Positions 1-7,729 of a stretch of 39,563 nucleotides of DNA are shown piece after piece. The DNA is from Nitrosomonadales bacterium (GTDB lineage Bacteria > Pseudomonadota > Gammaproteobacteria > Burkholderiales > Gallionellaceae): contig JACPEI010000072.1 of assembly GCA_016183575.1 (NCBI GenBank), positions 1 through 39,563 on the forward strand. The letters are read 5' to 3'. The translations under genes were made by a program, and so were the position numbers. Below the pieces are notes generated by a model that did no database searches, was not told the DNA's origin, and saw only the letters and a list, made by a program, of their open reading frames with translations. How positions within the stretch are numbered: position 1 is the stretch's first letter; the number at the start of each line of letters is the position of its first letter.

Positions 1-1241
1 ACCATGCCGATCAGGCCGGTTTTTTCCAGCATCAGGTCGGTGAATTTGTCCATGCGCGTCGCGGTGGTCGGGCCGGCCGGGCCGACCACTTCGTCGCGCA
101 CCGGGTCGACCGGGCCGACGTAGTAGATGAAGCGGCCGGTGAAATCCACCGGCAAGGTTTCGCCGCGCGCCAGCATCTCTGCGATGCGCTTGTGCGCGGC
201 ATCGCGCCCGGTGAGCAGCTTGCCGGACAGCAGCAGCGTCTCGCCCGGCTTCCAGGTGGCGATCTCCTCGCGCGTGACCGTGTCGAGGTTGACGCGGCGC
301 GAGTCGGCGGAGGCTTTCCATTCGACCTTCGGCCACTCGTCGAGCGAGGGCGGAATCAGTTCGGCCGGGCCGCTGCCGTCGAGCGTGAAGTGGATATGGC
401 GCGTGGCGGCGCAGTTGGGAATCATCGCGACCGGCAACCCGGCGGCATGGGTCGGGTAATCCTTGATCTTGACGTCCAGCACGGTGGTAAGGCCGCCCAG
501 CCCCTGCGCGCCGATGCCCAGCGCATTGACCTTCTCGTACAGTTCCAGACGCAGTTCTTCCACCCGGTTGCTCGCGCCGCGCGCCTGCAGTTCGTGGATG
601 TCGATCGGCTCCATCAGCGCTTCCTTGGCGAGCAGCATCGCCTTCTCCGCCGTGCCGCCGATGCCGATGCCGAGCATGCCCGGCGGGCACCACCCCGCGC
701 CCATTTCGGGAACGGTCTCCAGCACCCAGTCGACCAGGCTGTCCGAGGGGTTGAGCACGACGAACTTGGACTTGTTTTCCGAGCCGCCGCCCTTCGCCGC
801 CAGCGTCACTTCGACTTTGTCGCCGGGGACGATCTCGTAATGAATCACCGCCGGCGTGTTGTCGCGGGTGTTCTTGCGCGCTCCGGCCGGGTCTGACAGC
901 ACCGAGGCGCGCAGCAGGTTGTCCGGGTTCGTATAGGCGCGGCGTACTCCCTCGTTGACCATATCGCTGACGCCCATGGTCGCATCATCCCAGCGCACCT
1001 CCATGCCGACCTTGACGAACGCCGCGACGATGCCGGTATCCTGGCATATCGGCCGGTGTCCCTGCGCGCTCATGCGCGAGTTGGTGAGGATCTGCGCGAT
1101 CGCATCGCGCGCCGCGGGCGATTGCTCGCGTTCATAGGCCTTGCCCAGCGCCTGGATGTAGTCGAGCGGATGATAGTAGGAAATGTATTGCAGCGCATCG
1201 GCGACGCTGGCGATCAGGTCTTCTTGGCGGATAGTTGTCAT
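1..1241 (-). CDS. Fumarate hydratase class I (partial, C-terminus off the window)
   Basis: This iron-sulfur fumarase interconverts fumarate and L-malate in the citric acid cycle in the cytosol. The reverse strand reads continuously from the ATG at 1239-1241 to the window edge, about 413 codons; family members run to about 500 residues, so the C-terminal part is missing. Family blocks visible in order are GHRPICQDTGI near residue 66, whose Cys is expected to bind the 4Fe-4S cluster, then GWCPPGMLGIGIGGT, PNCAATRH and, near the edge, VGPAGPTTATRMDKF. The two further Cys residues in the WCPP and PNCA blocks fit the remaining cluster ligands. It is divergent from slyX. No clear Shine-Dalgarno precedes the ATG. 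A malate dehydrogenase fragment lies at the other end of the window, but the two are not linked as an operon. Confidence 0.95.
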   Translation of the reverse strand, partial: MTTIRQEDLIASVADALQYISYYHPLDYIQALGKAYEREQSPAARDAIAQILTNSRMSAQGHRPICQDTGIVAAFVKVGMEVRWDDATMGVSDMVNEGVRRAYTNPDNLLRASVLSDPAGARKNTRDNTPAVIHYEIVPGDKVEVTLAAKGGGSENKSKFVVLNPSDSLVDWVLETVPEMGAGWCPPGMLGIGIGGTAEKAMLLAKEALMEPIDIHELQARGASNRVEELRLELYEKVNALGIGAQGLGGLTTVLDVKIKDYPTHAAGLPVAMIPNCAATRHIHFTLDGSGPAELIPPSLDEWPKVEWKASADSRRVNLDTVTREEIATWKPGETLLLSGKLLTGRDAAHKRIAEMLARGETLPVDFTGRFIYYVGPVDPVRDEVVGPAGPTTATRMDKFTDLMLEKTGLIGM

Positions 1242-1366
1242 GTGATTGGATTCTGGATTGATGTGGGTGTACAAATTCAAGGAGTGATTTTAACGGAATA
1301 CACGGAATGGTTAAAACGATTTGACCAAAACCGGAGCATCTACCCGAAACTCAGGTTAAAAAATAA

Positions 1367-1396
1367 TTCAACCGGACCCTAGCTACACTTTAAAAT
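1367..1396 (+). promoter_or_regulatory. Possible sigma-70 promoter for slyX
   Basis: TTCAAC at 1367-1372 and TAAAAT at 1391-1396 are separated by 18 bp and lie about 45 bp upstream of the slyX start, in the AT-rich gap divergent from the fumarase gene. The -35 match is weak, so this is only a candidate. Confidence 0.3.
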
Positions 1397-1440
1397 AAGC
1401 GCCATTCCCCGGCCAGTCGCCGAACTTTCAGAGCCACCTC

Positions 1441-1647
1441 ATGATTGAAGAACGTATCGTAAACATCGAAGCAAAAATCACCTTCCAGGAAGATCTGATC
1501 GAGGAACTGGACAAAACGGTCTATCAGCAGCAACAAAAGCTGGACCGCCTTGAAGCGACTTGTGCATCGCTCGCAAGACGCATCCAATCGCTGGCTGAAG
1601 CAGGGAATGAGGAAATGCCTGCGAACGAAAGGCCGCCTCATTATTAG
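1441..1647 (+). CDS. slyX: SlyX family protein
   Basis: A 68-residue acidic protein with a heptad-rich N-terminal two thirds (IEERIVNIEAKITFQEDLIE, then LDKTVYQQQQKLDRLEATC), which is the typical SlyX short coiled coil. Length and the polar C-terminal tail ending in PPHY match the family, whose members are usually 65-75 residues. The biochemical role of SlyX is unknown; the name comes from proximity to slyD in enteric bacteria. It is cytosolic and probably oligomerises through the coiled coil. It starts about 200 bp from the divergent fumarase gene and precedes a TerB-like gene by about 110 bp. Confidence 0.85.
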   Translation: MIEERIVNIEAKITFQEDLIEELDKTVYQQQQKLDRLEATCASLARRIQSLAEAGNEEMPANERPPHY

Positions 1648-1756
1648 CGTGCAGTCCCACCGCCAGAATCACCACCCGCATCGAAAAAAGAATAATTGTG
1701 GGCTGGCATCGCGGCACCCCGTTGTTGTCAAAAACCTTGTTGGAAAACGATTAGCC

Positions 1757-2215
1757 ATGCTGAACAAACTAAGTGACTTTCTATCTACAATCATAGCCCC
1801 CACCAGTGTCGAGAGCCGCCCCGAACATACCCTGCAACTGGCAACTGCTGTGCTGCTAATCGAAGTCATGCAGTCAGATGCCGATAGCACAGACGAAGAG
1901 CAGGCCACGATCCTGAATATCCTCAAGGAGAGGTTTCAGCTAGCGGATACAGAAGTGGCGCAACTCTCCGAACTGGGACACCGGACGGCAACGGCCGCCA
2001 ATGATTTCCACCAGTTCACGTCCCTCATCAACCGGGTGCTGGAATTGCCTGAAAAGGTTCGCATCATCGAATACATGTGGCAAGTTGCCTATGCCGACAG
2101 CCAGATCAGCGCACATGAAAACCATTTAATGCGAAGGATGGCCGACCTTCTCCACATTTCTCATGGGGACTACGTTGCCGCAAAAACGCGCGCCAAGCCT
2201 GCTGACCTGAAATAA
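1757..2215 (+). CDS. TerB-like (tellurite resistance TerB family) protein
   Basis: A 152-residue all-helical cytosolic protein. The reading frame is open further upstream, but the ATG at 1757 gives the normal family N-terminus (MLNKLSDFLSTI) and the upstream residues look non-coding. Two similar halves can be seen: LQLATAVLLIEVMQSDADST with DEEQATILNILKERF, and VRIIEYMWQVAYADSQISAH with ENHLMRRMADLLHIS. The acidic D..DS.DEEQ and ADSQISAHE motifs resemble the metal-binding helical repeats of TerB. Stand-alone TerB proteins of this kind are common in proteobacteria and their function is unsettled; no other ter genes are present, so a role in tellurite resistance should not be assumed. A strong terminator follows. 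Confidence 0.8.
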   Translation: MLNKLSDFLSTIIAPTSVESRPEHTLQLATAVLLIEVMQSDADSTDEEQATILNILKERFQLADTEVAQLSELGHRTATAANDFHQFTSLINRVLELPEKVRIIEYMWQVAYADSQISAHENHLMRRMADLLHISHGDYVAAKTRAKPADLK

Positions 2216-2260
2216 CGGGTGCATCTGTGACGGAGCGAATTGTCGCAACGAACGACAGAA

Positions 2261-2290
2261 AAAAGCCTCGCAGCAATGCGAGGCTTTTTG
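2261..2290 (+). terminator. Rho-independent terminator after the TerB-like gene
   Basis: A GC-rich stem (AAAGCCTCGC paired with GCGAGGCTTT) around a 6-nt loop is followed by a T run. It lies about 45 bp after the TerB-like stop codon. Confidence 0.88.
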
Positions 2291-2422
2291 CATGAACAAG
2301 ATTCGTGGGCTGTTCCCGATTATTCCATTCTGATTATTCCGATATGACGGGTTAGAACCCGACTTACAAATTACAACGCTGCCGCGATTTCCCGGAAGCT
2401 ATGACCTTGCCTCCAGATTATC

Positions 2423-2520
2423 GATAATTAATATCTTGTTGCTGAAGCGGTTTACCAGCAACTCCATTTAGAAATAATCAATATCTTGTTGCTGAAAAGA
2501 TTTATCAGCAGCTACACTAA
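2423..2520 (+). repeat. Two tandem degraded copies of the uvrC 3' end
   Basis: Two units about 50 bp apart share the block ATATCTTGTTGCTGAA (2431 and 2481). From 2441 and 2491 each continues as a near-copy of the last 30 bases of the uvrC gene at 9910-11856. The second copy (2491-2520) reads A-E-K-I-Y-Q-Q-L-H-stop, identical to the UvrC C-terminus but with four synonymous third-base changes. The first copy (2441-2470) reads A-E-A-V-Y-Q-Q-L-H with the stop changed to Leu. The only plus-strand gene following is pgsA, the usual neighbour of uvrC in many proteobacteria. Confidence 0.8.
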
Positions 2521-2569
2521 CGGTCATGGAAAGCCACAAACCTTGATGATGAAGCTGCTATACCCGTTT

Positions 2570-2603
2570 CCCTCTCCCCAACCCTCTCCCAGAGGGCGAG
2601 GGA
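2570..2603. repeat. Type A palindromic repeat, intergenic copy
   Basis: A CCTCTCCCCAACCCTCTCCC arm is followed by AGAGGGCGAGGGA, forming an imperfect palindrome just before pgsA. The same family recurs inside the MMPL exporter gene (27971-28008, 29531-29571) and inside the dehydratase gene (15350-15446). Confidence 0.75.
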
Positions 2604-2639
2604 GCGAACGAATCGCTGCGCGAATTTCACGTTAACCGC

Positions 2640-3212
2640 ATGTTCAGCAACATCCCCAATCTGCTCACTTGGTTAAGAATCCTGCTTATCCCGGTATTCG
2701 CTGCGGTTTTCTATCTGCCGGATGCCACGCTTGCGCCTCATTTAAAGAACCTCATTAGCACCGGCGTTTTCCTGCTGGCAGCGATAACCGATTGGCTGGA
2801 TGGCTATCTGGCGCGCAAACTGAACCAGTCTTCCGCGTTCGGCGCGTTCCTCGACCCGGTCGCCGACAAACTGATGGTGGCGGCCGCGTTGATCGTGCTG
2901 GTCAAACTGGGGCGCGCCGACGCGATCATTGCTTTCATCATTATCGGGCGTGAAATCACCATTTCCGCGTTGCGCGAGTGGATGGCCAAGCTCGGCGAAA
3001 GCAGGAGTATCGCGGTTTCCATGTTGGGCAAGATCAAGACCGTTTTTCAGATGATCGCGATATTGCTGCTGCTGTACCATGAACACCTGCTGGGGATCGA
3101 TTGTCAGATGATCGGATCGTTGCTGCTGTATCTTGCCGCGCTGCTCACCTTATGGTCGATGGGTTATTACCTGATGCTGGCCTCGCCAAAGCTGAAAAAA
3201 TACCAAAACTAA
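2640..3212 (+). CDS. pgsA: CDP-diacylglycerol--glycerol-3-phosphate 3-phosphatidyltransferase
   Basis: This inner-membrane enzyme makes phosphatidylglycerol phosphate from CDP-diacylglycerol and sn-glycerol 3-phosphate, the first committed step of phosphatidylglycerol and cardiolipin synthesis. The 190-residue protein has the CDP-alcohol phosphatidyltransferase signature, seen as ITDWLDGYLAR followed by GAFLDPVADK, with the Asp, Gly, Ala and Arg positions intact. It starts with the conserved MFSNIPNLLTWLRI and has several hydrophobic segments (residues 7-27, 36-52, around 85-105, 125-147 and 158-178). The length is normal. No good Shine-Dalgarno is seen; a type A repeat ends 37 bp before the start. 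tRNA genes follow, as often seen after pgsA. Confidence 0.95.
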   Translation: MFSNIPNLLTWLRILLIPVFAAVFYLPDATLAPHLKNLISTGVFLLAAITDWLDGYLARKLNQSSAFGAFLDPVADKLMVAAALIVLVKLGRADAIIAFIIIGREITISALREWMAKLGESRSIAVSMLGKIKTVFQMIAILLLLYHEHLLGIDCQMIGSLLLYLAALLTLWSMGYYLMLASPKLKKYQN

Positions 3213-3213
3213 A

Positions 3214-3241
3214 TTGATTTATAAGCCTGCGTCTGTATAAT
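3214..3241 (+). promoter_or_regulatory. Sigma-70 promoter for the tRNA cluster
   Basis: TTGATT at 3214-3219 and a perfect TATAAT at 3236-3241 are separated by 16 bp. The -10 box ends 10 bp before the mature 5' end of tRNA-Pro. Confidence 0.75.
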
Positions 3242-3251
3242 GCGCAGCCTT

Positions 3252-3328
3252 CGGGGTGTAGCGTAGCCTGGTAGCGCGCCTGCTTTGGGAGCAGGATGTC
3301 GGGAGTTCGAATCTCTCCACCCCGACCA
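3252..3328 (+). tRNA. tRNA-Pro (TGG)
   Basis: A 77-nt cloverleaf beginning CGGGGTG and ending CACCCCG-A-CCA with the CCA encoded. The anticodon stem CCTGC/GCAGG encloses TTTGGGA, giving anticodon TGG at 3286-3288. The T arm contains GTTCGAATC. First gene of a three-tRNA cluster. Confidence 0.97.
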
Positions 3329-3366
3329 GGTTTCAACAAAAATTCAGATAGACTCGAAAAAGAATT

Positions 3367-3443
3367 GTGCCCGTAGCTCAACCGGATAGAGCACCAGCCT
3401 TCTAAGCTGGGGGTTGCAGGTTCGATTCCTGTCGGGCACACCA
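3367..3443 (+). tRNA. tRNA-Arg (TCT)
   Basis: A 77-nt cloverleaf with acceptor stem GTGCCCG/CGGGCAC, discriminator A and encoded CCA. The anticodon stem CCAGC/GCTGG encloses CTTCTAA, giving TCT at 3401-3403. The T arm has GTTCGATTC. Confidence 0.97.
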
Positions 3444-3463
3444 GTGTCGGACAAGCAAAGTTC

Positions 3464-3523
3464 ATAACCAGCGGCTTGCTGATGTCGTTTGTCGGCTTAG
3501 CCGAATGGCTAGTTGTTTTATCA
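3464..3523. repeat. Type B hairpin repeat, intergenic copy beside tRNA-His
   Basis: On the reverse strand this 60-bp unit starts TGATAAAACAACTAGCCATT and ends GCCGCTGGTTAT, the same framework as copies inside uvrC (11301-11361) and a dehydratase gene (15372-15425). The lower stem is CGGCT/AGCCG, whereas it is CGACT/AGTCG in the other two. It ends 2-3 bp before the 5' end of tRNA-His, so it falls in that tRNA's 5' leader. Confidence 0.8.
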
Positions 3524-3525
3524 GT

Positions 3526-3602
3526 GGTGGCTGTAGCTCAGTTGGTAGAGTCCCGGATTGTGATTCCGGTTGTCGTGGGTTCGAGCCCCATCAGTCACCC
3601 CA
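3526..3602 (+). tRNA. tRNA-His (GTG)
   Basis: Acceptor GTGGCTG pairs with CAGTCAC including one G-T pair. A G at 3526 fits the extra G-1 typical of tRNA-His, and CCA is encoded at 3600-3602. The anticodon loop TTGTGAT in stem CCGGA/TCCGG gives GTG. A decayed integrase gene follows 5 bp downstream, so this tRNA gene may have served as an integration site. Confidence 0.95.
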
Positions 3603-3607
3603 TAAAT

Positions 3608-4297
3608 TCAAAGAGTTAGATGAGTTTTGCTCTTTTGTATTTGTGGTAACGTAGCCAAATCGTAGCCACTCACAAGTTGCAATCCAGAAAACTTTTCAAC
3701 GTACCCGGCAAGGTGATCGCTAGAAAGGTGCGCATATCGCCTCACCATCTCCGCCGATTCCCAGCCACCCAGCTCTTGCAACACATGAAGCGGCGTTCCC
3801 GCTTGAACGTGCCAGCTTGCCCATGTATGGCGCAGATTATGCCATCTAAAATCGGCAATTCCTGCACGCGCTAACGCTTTAATCCATGCGCCATTATTGG
3901 GTTGCATTACTGGCTTGCTTCGATAGCTGAATACGTGTGTTTCATGCTTCCCAATTTGTTCCCGCAACACCAATACAGCGGTATTGGATAAAGGGACAGC
4001 AATCGCCTTGCGAGCTTTTGCTTGGTCAGGATGAATCCACGCACAGCGACGAACCAAATCCACTTGCGACCACTACAACCCTGTTACATTGGCTTGCCGC
4101 AAACCTGTTTCCAAGCTAAATTGCACCATCGCTGCCAAATGTTCCGGCAATTCCGCTATGAGGCGTTCAGTTTCGGCATGTGTTAATCAACGCACCCGCC
4201 TTTTCGGTTCAGGCAGTATCTTCACTTTTGGACAGCGGTCTATCCATTCCCAATCGAAAGCAGCTTTTCGAAGGACGGTTCGCAGAACAGAAAGCAT
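3608..4297 (-). pseudogene. Phage-type tyrosine recombinase (integrase), decayed
   Basis: Reading the reverse strand in one frame from about 4297 to 3608 gives a continuous integrase catalytic region broken by two stops. A TGA lies in PEPKRRVR-stop-LTHAE, where Trp would be natural, and a TAG lies in RQANVTGL-stop-WSQVDL, where Gln or Glu would be natural. Catalytic landmarks remain: TGLR before the second stop, then HNLRHTWASWH, LGGW and MVRRYAHLS with the nucleophilic Tyr. Further stops lie upstream of the ATG at 4295-4297, so the N-terminal core-binding region is lost. The longest intact stretch is 3608-4063. The 3' end of the gene faces tRNA-His 5 bp away, typical of an integrated element, but no other mobile genes or second att copy are visible. 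Confidence 0.88.
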
Positions 4298-4374
4298 TCC
4301 TCAGTTAAGAAATACGTTTTTACAGGGCAAGGTCAAGCTAACGAATACCCCCTTTGATGCTTTACAAGACTAGA

Positions 4375-4674
4375 TCATTCAGCGGCAGCAGGGGGTTGAA
4401 GCAGGAGATTTGCCATTTCTTCATTGGTGATGAATGCGCCGCCTGGATCTGAATAGAGCGCTTCAATCTTGTCGCCATCCTTCTTGTAATTGATGACTTT
4501 ATTTGTCACCTCGATGCATTCTTTCAGTGCTTTTTCCGCGCTCTCAAAATAGGTGCCGACGGTGAATGCGGTGATGTTCATCAGGACGAAGATTTTTTGA
4601 TCTTCATCGGCGCAGATGTTGATATAAAGCGGTGTTTTGGATTTCGTTGTAACTCTGATTAACTGGCTTTGCAT
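4375..4674 (-). CDS. Small hypothetical protein
   Basis: I do not recognise this 99-residue protein. It has no signal peptide or membrane segment, is mixed charged and predicted cytosolic. The N-terminal half looks beta-rich (KTPLYINICADEDQKIFVLM) and the middle looks helical (ESAEKALKECIEVTNKVINY), ending in an Ala/Pro tail QPPAAAE. The start is supported by a purine-rich GGGG site about 7 nt upstream of the ATG. It sits between the integrase remnant and the SEC-C/TPR gene on the same strand as both. It could be cargo left from the lost integrated element, but nothing in it proves that. Confidence 0.6.
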   Translation of the reverse strand: MQSQLIRVTTKSKTPLYINICADEDQKIFVLMNITAFTVGTYFESAEKALKECIEVTNKVINYKKDGDKIEALYSDPGGAFITNEEMANLLLQPPAAAE

Positions 4675-4735
4675 TTTATCCCCTGATTGTTATTCAAAAA
4701 CTCGCCGAACTATACTATGGAAAGCGCTATAAGGC

Positions 4736-7069
4736 TTATCCAACTTTCTGAACCCAGAAGTGGTACATGCTGCTGAAGGTGTCCGGGTTTTCGTTCTCGA
4801 AGACTTGCCACTGCGCAAGGCTGGTGGCGGCGTGGTCATCGGGAAATCGCTGCATGTAAGCATGCAGGACAGAGGCGTCGATTTCGAATCCGAGGAACGC
4901 CAGGTTGTTTTTCCGGAGAAACTCATCGATGCCGGTCAGCGTCATGCGCTGTTCCTGAACGTGGAACAGCAGGTCGCGGCAGGTGCTGATGTTGAAGAAA
5001 TCTGCCGAATTCAGGGCCGCCCCGAAATCCGCGTTGTTGCCCGACTCCATCAAGTCCTGGCGGAAGCGCCGAATCTCATCAGCCGAGGAACCGTAACCGC
5101 GCTCGGCGATGAACTCCCATATCCGCACGATATTCCGCCGCGCCGCCGCGCTGTAAAAGCCGAGCTCCATGAAGCCGCCGGGGCGCAGCAGGGACAGCAG
5201 CACTTGCCATCCGGCCCAAGGGTCGGCGAGGTGGTGCAGCACGCCGACCGATTCGATCACATCGAAGCTGCGTCCGAGCGAGCCGAGCTTGAGCAGGTCG
5301 GCCTGCGCATATTCCACTGAGGTCAGGCCCAGTTCCTGCGTCTTGCGTTTGGCGTAGCTCAGGCTGCTCAGGCTCAGGTCGATGGCCAGCACCTGTGCGC
5401 CCTGGATATGCTGCGCCGTGCCGATGGAATGCTGGCCGGTGCCGCAACCGGCGACCAGCACGTCGATGCTGCCGCTCTTGAGGCTGCGCTTGAAGGACGC
5501 CAGCGGGAATTTCTGAAGTAGATCGGCGGTGATGTTCTTTGCCTTCACGGCGGGATCGGGTTTGATCCAGCGCGGGTAGGGGTTTTCTTCGTATTGATTC
5601 TGCACCCGCAGCGACACCTCGTCCTCAATGCCGGTCAGCCGAGGAAGGGTGGCGCGCAGTTGCTGTTCTTCTGCCGGTTCGCGTATCTGCTGTTGCAGGA
5701 TGGCGGCAACTTCTTCGGGCCATTGCCGCTCCAGAAGCCGCGCGGCGGGCGGGAGGGCGCAGAGCGGGAAGTAGGCCGCGACCGCGACCGGCCAGAGGGC
5801 GGGCACCGGGGCGTCGGCTTGCAGCGCCGCCGCCAGCGCATCGCGCAAATCATGCGCTTTCTTGATTTCGTCGCCGGTGTAACAGAACACGTATTCGTTG
5901 ATGAAGCATTGGCGCGCGAGGGCGCTGTAGAAACTTAGCGCCGTTTCATCGGCAGAAATCACCGTGGCGGCTTCGAGCAGGGCATGCCGCGCCAGAGTCA
6001 GGAAGCGTTCCATTTCGATGTCGCAGACGGGCATCGCATCGAGCAGGGCGATGAGCAGCGCATCGGCGGCGAGCGCAACGGGGCCGCTTGCGCCGAACAA
6101 CTCCTGCGCCGCCAGCCGTCGGGGCCATGCGCTGATTGCCCGCGCCACGCACCCCCCGATGTCCGCACCGAGCCTGACGAGGCCGGTGGCAGCCTGCGCC
6201 AGTTCGCTGGGCCGCCCCCAGGGTTCGGTCAAGGCGCGAACCATGGCTGTGCGGATGCCGCTGTCGTCCTGCGTGAAGTGCAGGTGTTTGGCGCAGGCGA
6301 CGAAGATGTTTTTGGCTTCCGCCGTTTCCCTGAGATGCAGGGAGTGGTAGACGATATTCAGGGCCGTTGCCGGGTCGCCTTGCGCATTGAGCAGCAGCGC
6401 GAGGCTGTTCAGTGCCTCGATGAAATCCGGCTTGATCTGTAGCGCCCGGCGCAGGCTGGCCTCGGCATCGACCGGCTGGCACAGTTCGTTGAGGGTATTG
6501 CCGAGGTTGCAATGCGCTTCGGCGTAGTCCAGCCTGATCTGCAGCGCGCGCCGGTAACTGGCGGCGGCCTCGTCGAGCCGACCCATATCCTTGAGGGTGT
6601 TGCCGAGGTTGTTGTGCGCCTCGACGTAATTCGGCTTGAGCGCCAGCGCGCGGCGGTAACCGGTGGCGGCCTCGTCCAGCCGTCCCAGATTATGCAGCGT
6701 GCTGCCCAGGTTGTACTGCACCTCTTCGTCGTCCGGCAACAGCGCCGCCGCTTTCTGCAGCGCGGCCAGCGCATCCGCGCTTCGCCCCAATTGATTGGAC
6801 GCCGCGCCCAATACCTTCCAGCCGAACCCGAAGCGCGGAAAGCTTTCCGTCATCGACCGCGCCAGAAGCTCGGCTTCCATGTAACGCTGCTGGTTGAAGA
6901 GCGACACCAGAGCACCGATCTCCTGGTGGCCGGGCGTCCCCTGCGAAGCGCTTTGGTTTGGTGTTCGTTGGGGCTGGAATGCAGAGGCTGCTTCCGGATT
7001 ATCGGAACAACACTTCTTGTATTTTTTCCCGCTGCCGCAAGGGCAGGGGTCGTTTCTTCCGGGTCTCAC
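4736..7069 (-). CDS. SEC-C / TPR / SAM-dependent methyltransferase fusion protein
   Basis: A 777-residue cytosolic protein with three modules. Residues 1-22 are a SEC-C zinc motif (RNDPCPCGSGKKYKKCC). Residues about 45-235 hold tetratricopeptide repeats, clearest in AHNNLGNTLKDMGRLDEAAA and its neighbours. After a less repetitive middle, residues about 510-777 are a class I methyltransferase: NPYPRW leads in, the SAM-binding loop is VLVAGCGTGQHS, followed by VLAIDLSLSSLSYAK and DVIESVGVLHHLADP. TPR-methyltransferase proteins of this type are known in betaproteobacteria and are thought to modify proteins, but the substrate is unknown. The start is GTG at 7067-7069, preceded by AAGGA about 10 nt upstream. 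It is probably monocistronic. Confidence 0.85.
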   Translation of the reverse strand: MRPGRNDPCPCGSGKKYKKCCSDNPEAASAFQPQRTPNQSASQGTPGHQEIGALVSLFNQQRYMEAELLARSMTESFPRFGFGWKVLGAASNQLGRSADALAALQKAAALLPDDEEVQYNLGSTLHNLGRLDEAATGYRRALALKPNYVEAHNNLGNTLKDMGRLDEAAASYRRALQIRLDYAEAHCNLGNTLNELCQPVDAEASLRRALQIKPDFIEALNSLALLLNAQGDPATALNIVYHSLHLRETAEAKNIFVACAKHLHFTQDDSGIRTAMVRALTEPWGRPSELAQAATGLVRLGADIGGCVARAISAWPRRLAAQELFGASGPVALAADALLIALLDAMPVCDIEMERFLTLARHALLEAATVISADETALSFYSALARQCFINEYVFCYTGDEIKKAHDLRDALAAALQADAPVPALWPVAVAAYFPLCALPPAARLLERQWPEEVAAILQQQIREPAEEQQLRATLPRLTGIEDEVSLRVQNQYEENPYPRWIKPDPAVKAKNITADLLQKFPLASFKRSLKSGSIDVLVAGCGTGQHSIGTAQHIQGAQVLAIDLSLSSLSYAKRKTQELGLTSVEYAQADLLKLGSLGRSFDVIESVGVLHHLADPWAGWQVLLSLLRPGGFMELGFYSAAARRNIVRIWEFIAERGYGSSADEIRRFRQDLMESGNNADFGAALNSADFFNISTCRDLLFHVQEQRMTLTGIDEFLRKNNLAFLGFEIDASVLHAYMQRFPDDHAATSLAQWQVFENENPDTFSSMYHFWVQKVG

Positions 7070-7221
7070 ACTCGCTATCCTTGTCTGTTGAGCACTCCGA
7101 AGGGCGCCTCAAAAACCTGCTGCGCGGCTTGATTCACCCTAGGCTGTGCTCCAAACATGATAGGTGTCGGAGTCGAATTGTTTTCGCGTGCCGAATCAAT
7201 ATTGACTGGCTAGGTAAAAAA

Positions 7222-7524
7222 CTATTTAACCTTGCTGTTATCGATTACGTACTGGCTTAAGCCTTTCAGCTCTTCACCCTTGATGTTGGGGAAGGACGAC
7301 ATTATCTTGCCGCCTTCGGTAACTTTCTTGGCGATAGCCGCAGCGCTCGCATTGTCGGCAGCCAATTCGAAAATCTTGCCGTTTTCTATTTTGTGGCACT
7401 CGAGGCATGCAGCCTTGAAAATATCCGCACCTGAAGCGCCTGCTGCAGGGGTGTAGTTGTTGGGTTTAGAGCAGCCGGCCATCGCCAGAGCCGCCACTGT
7501 AAGAGCTAAATACGCCTTTTTCAT
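7222..7524 (-). CDS. Small monohaem c-type cytochrome lipoprotein
   Basis: A 100-residue exported electron carrier. The N-terminus MKKAYLALTVAALAMAGC is a lipoprotein signal peptide with lipobox MAGC, so it is probably anchored in a membrane facing the periplasm. The haem-binding motif CLECH is near residue 40, and the Met in GGKIMSSFPNI is a likely second axial ligand. The C-terminal helix LKGLSQYVIDNSK is typical of class I cytochromes c. A good Shine-Dalgarno (GAGG) precedes the ATG. No oxidase or reductase gene adjoins it, so its partner is unknown. Confidence 0.9.
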   Translation of the reverse strand: MKKAYLALTVAALAMAGCSKPNNYTPAAGASGADIFKAACLECHKIENGKIFELAADNASAAAIAKKVTEGGKIMSSFPNIKGEELKGLSQYVIDNSKVK

Positions 7525-7729
7525 ATCCAGTTACCTCGGTTGATTAGTCAATCTTGAGGCACGAATACTATCCATTCACTCCTGGAAAACATATCCGCCA
7601 AAATATCTAGTTGCTTCGGTCTAGTTCTACTGGTCAGGATGCGGCAGATAGGGTCAAAGGGGGCGGGTTTGGATTGTTTCTCGAGATCACGCCGCCAGCC
7701 TGCCGCATAACCGCGTTGCGCTGCGGCGC

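Noticed and set aside
3464-3523. Integron attC-like site
   Set aside because: The hairpin repeat lacks the GTTRRRY/RYYYAAC core pair, and no cassettes or integron integrase are present.
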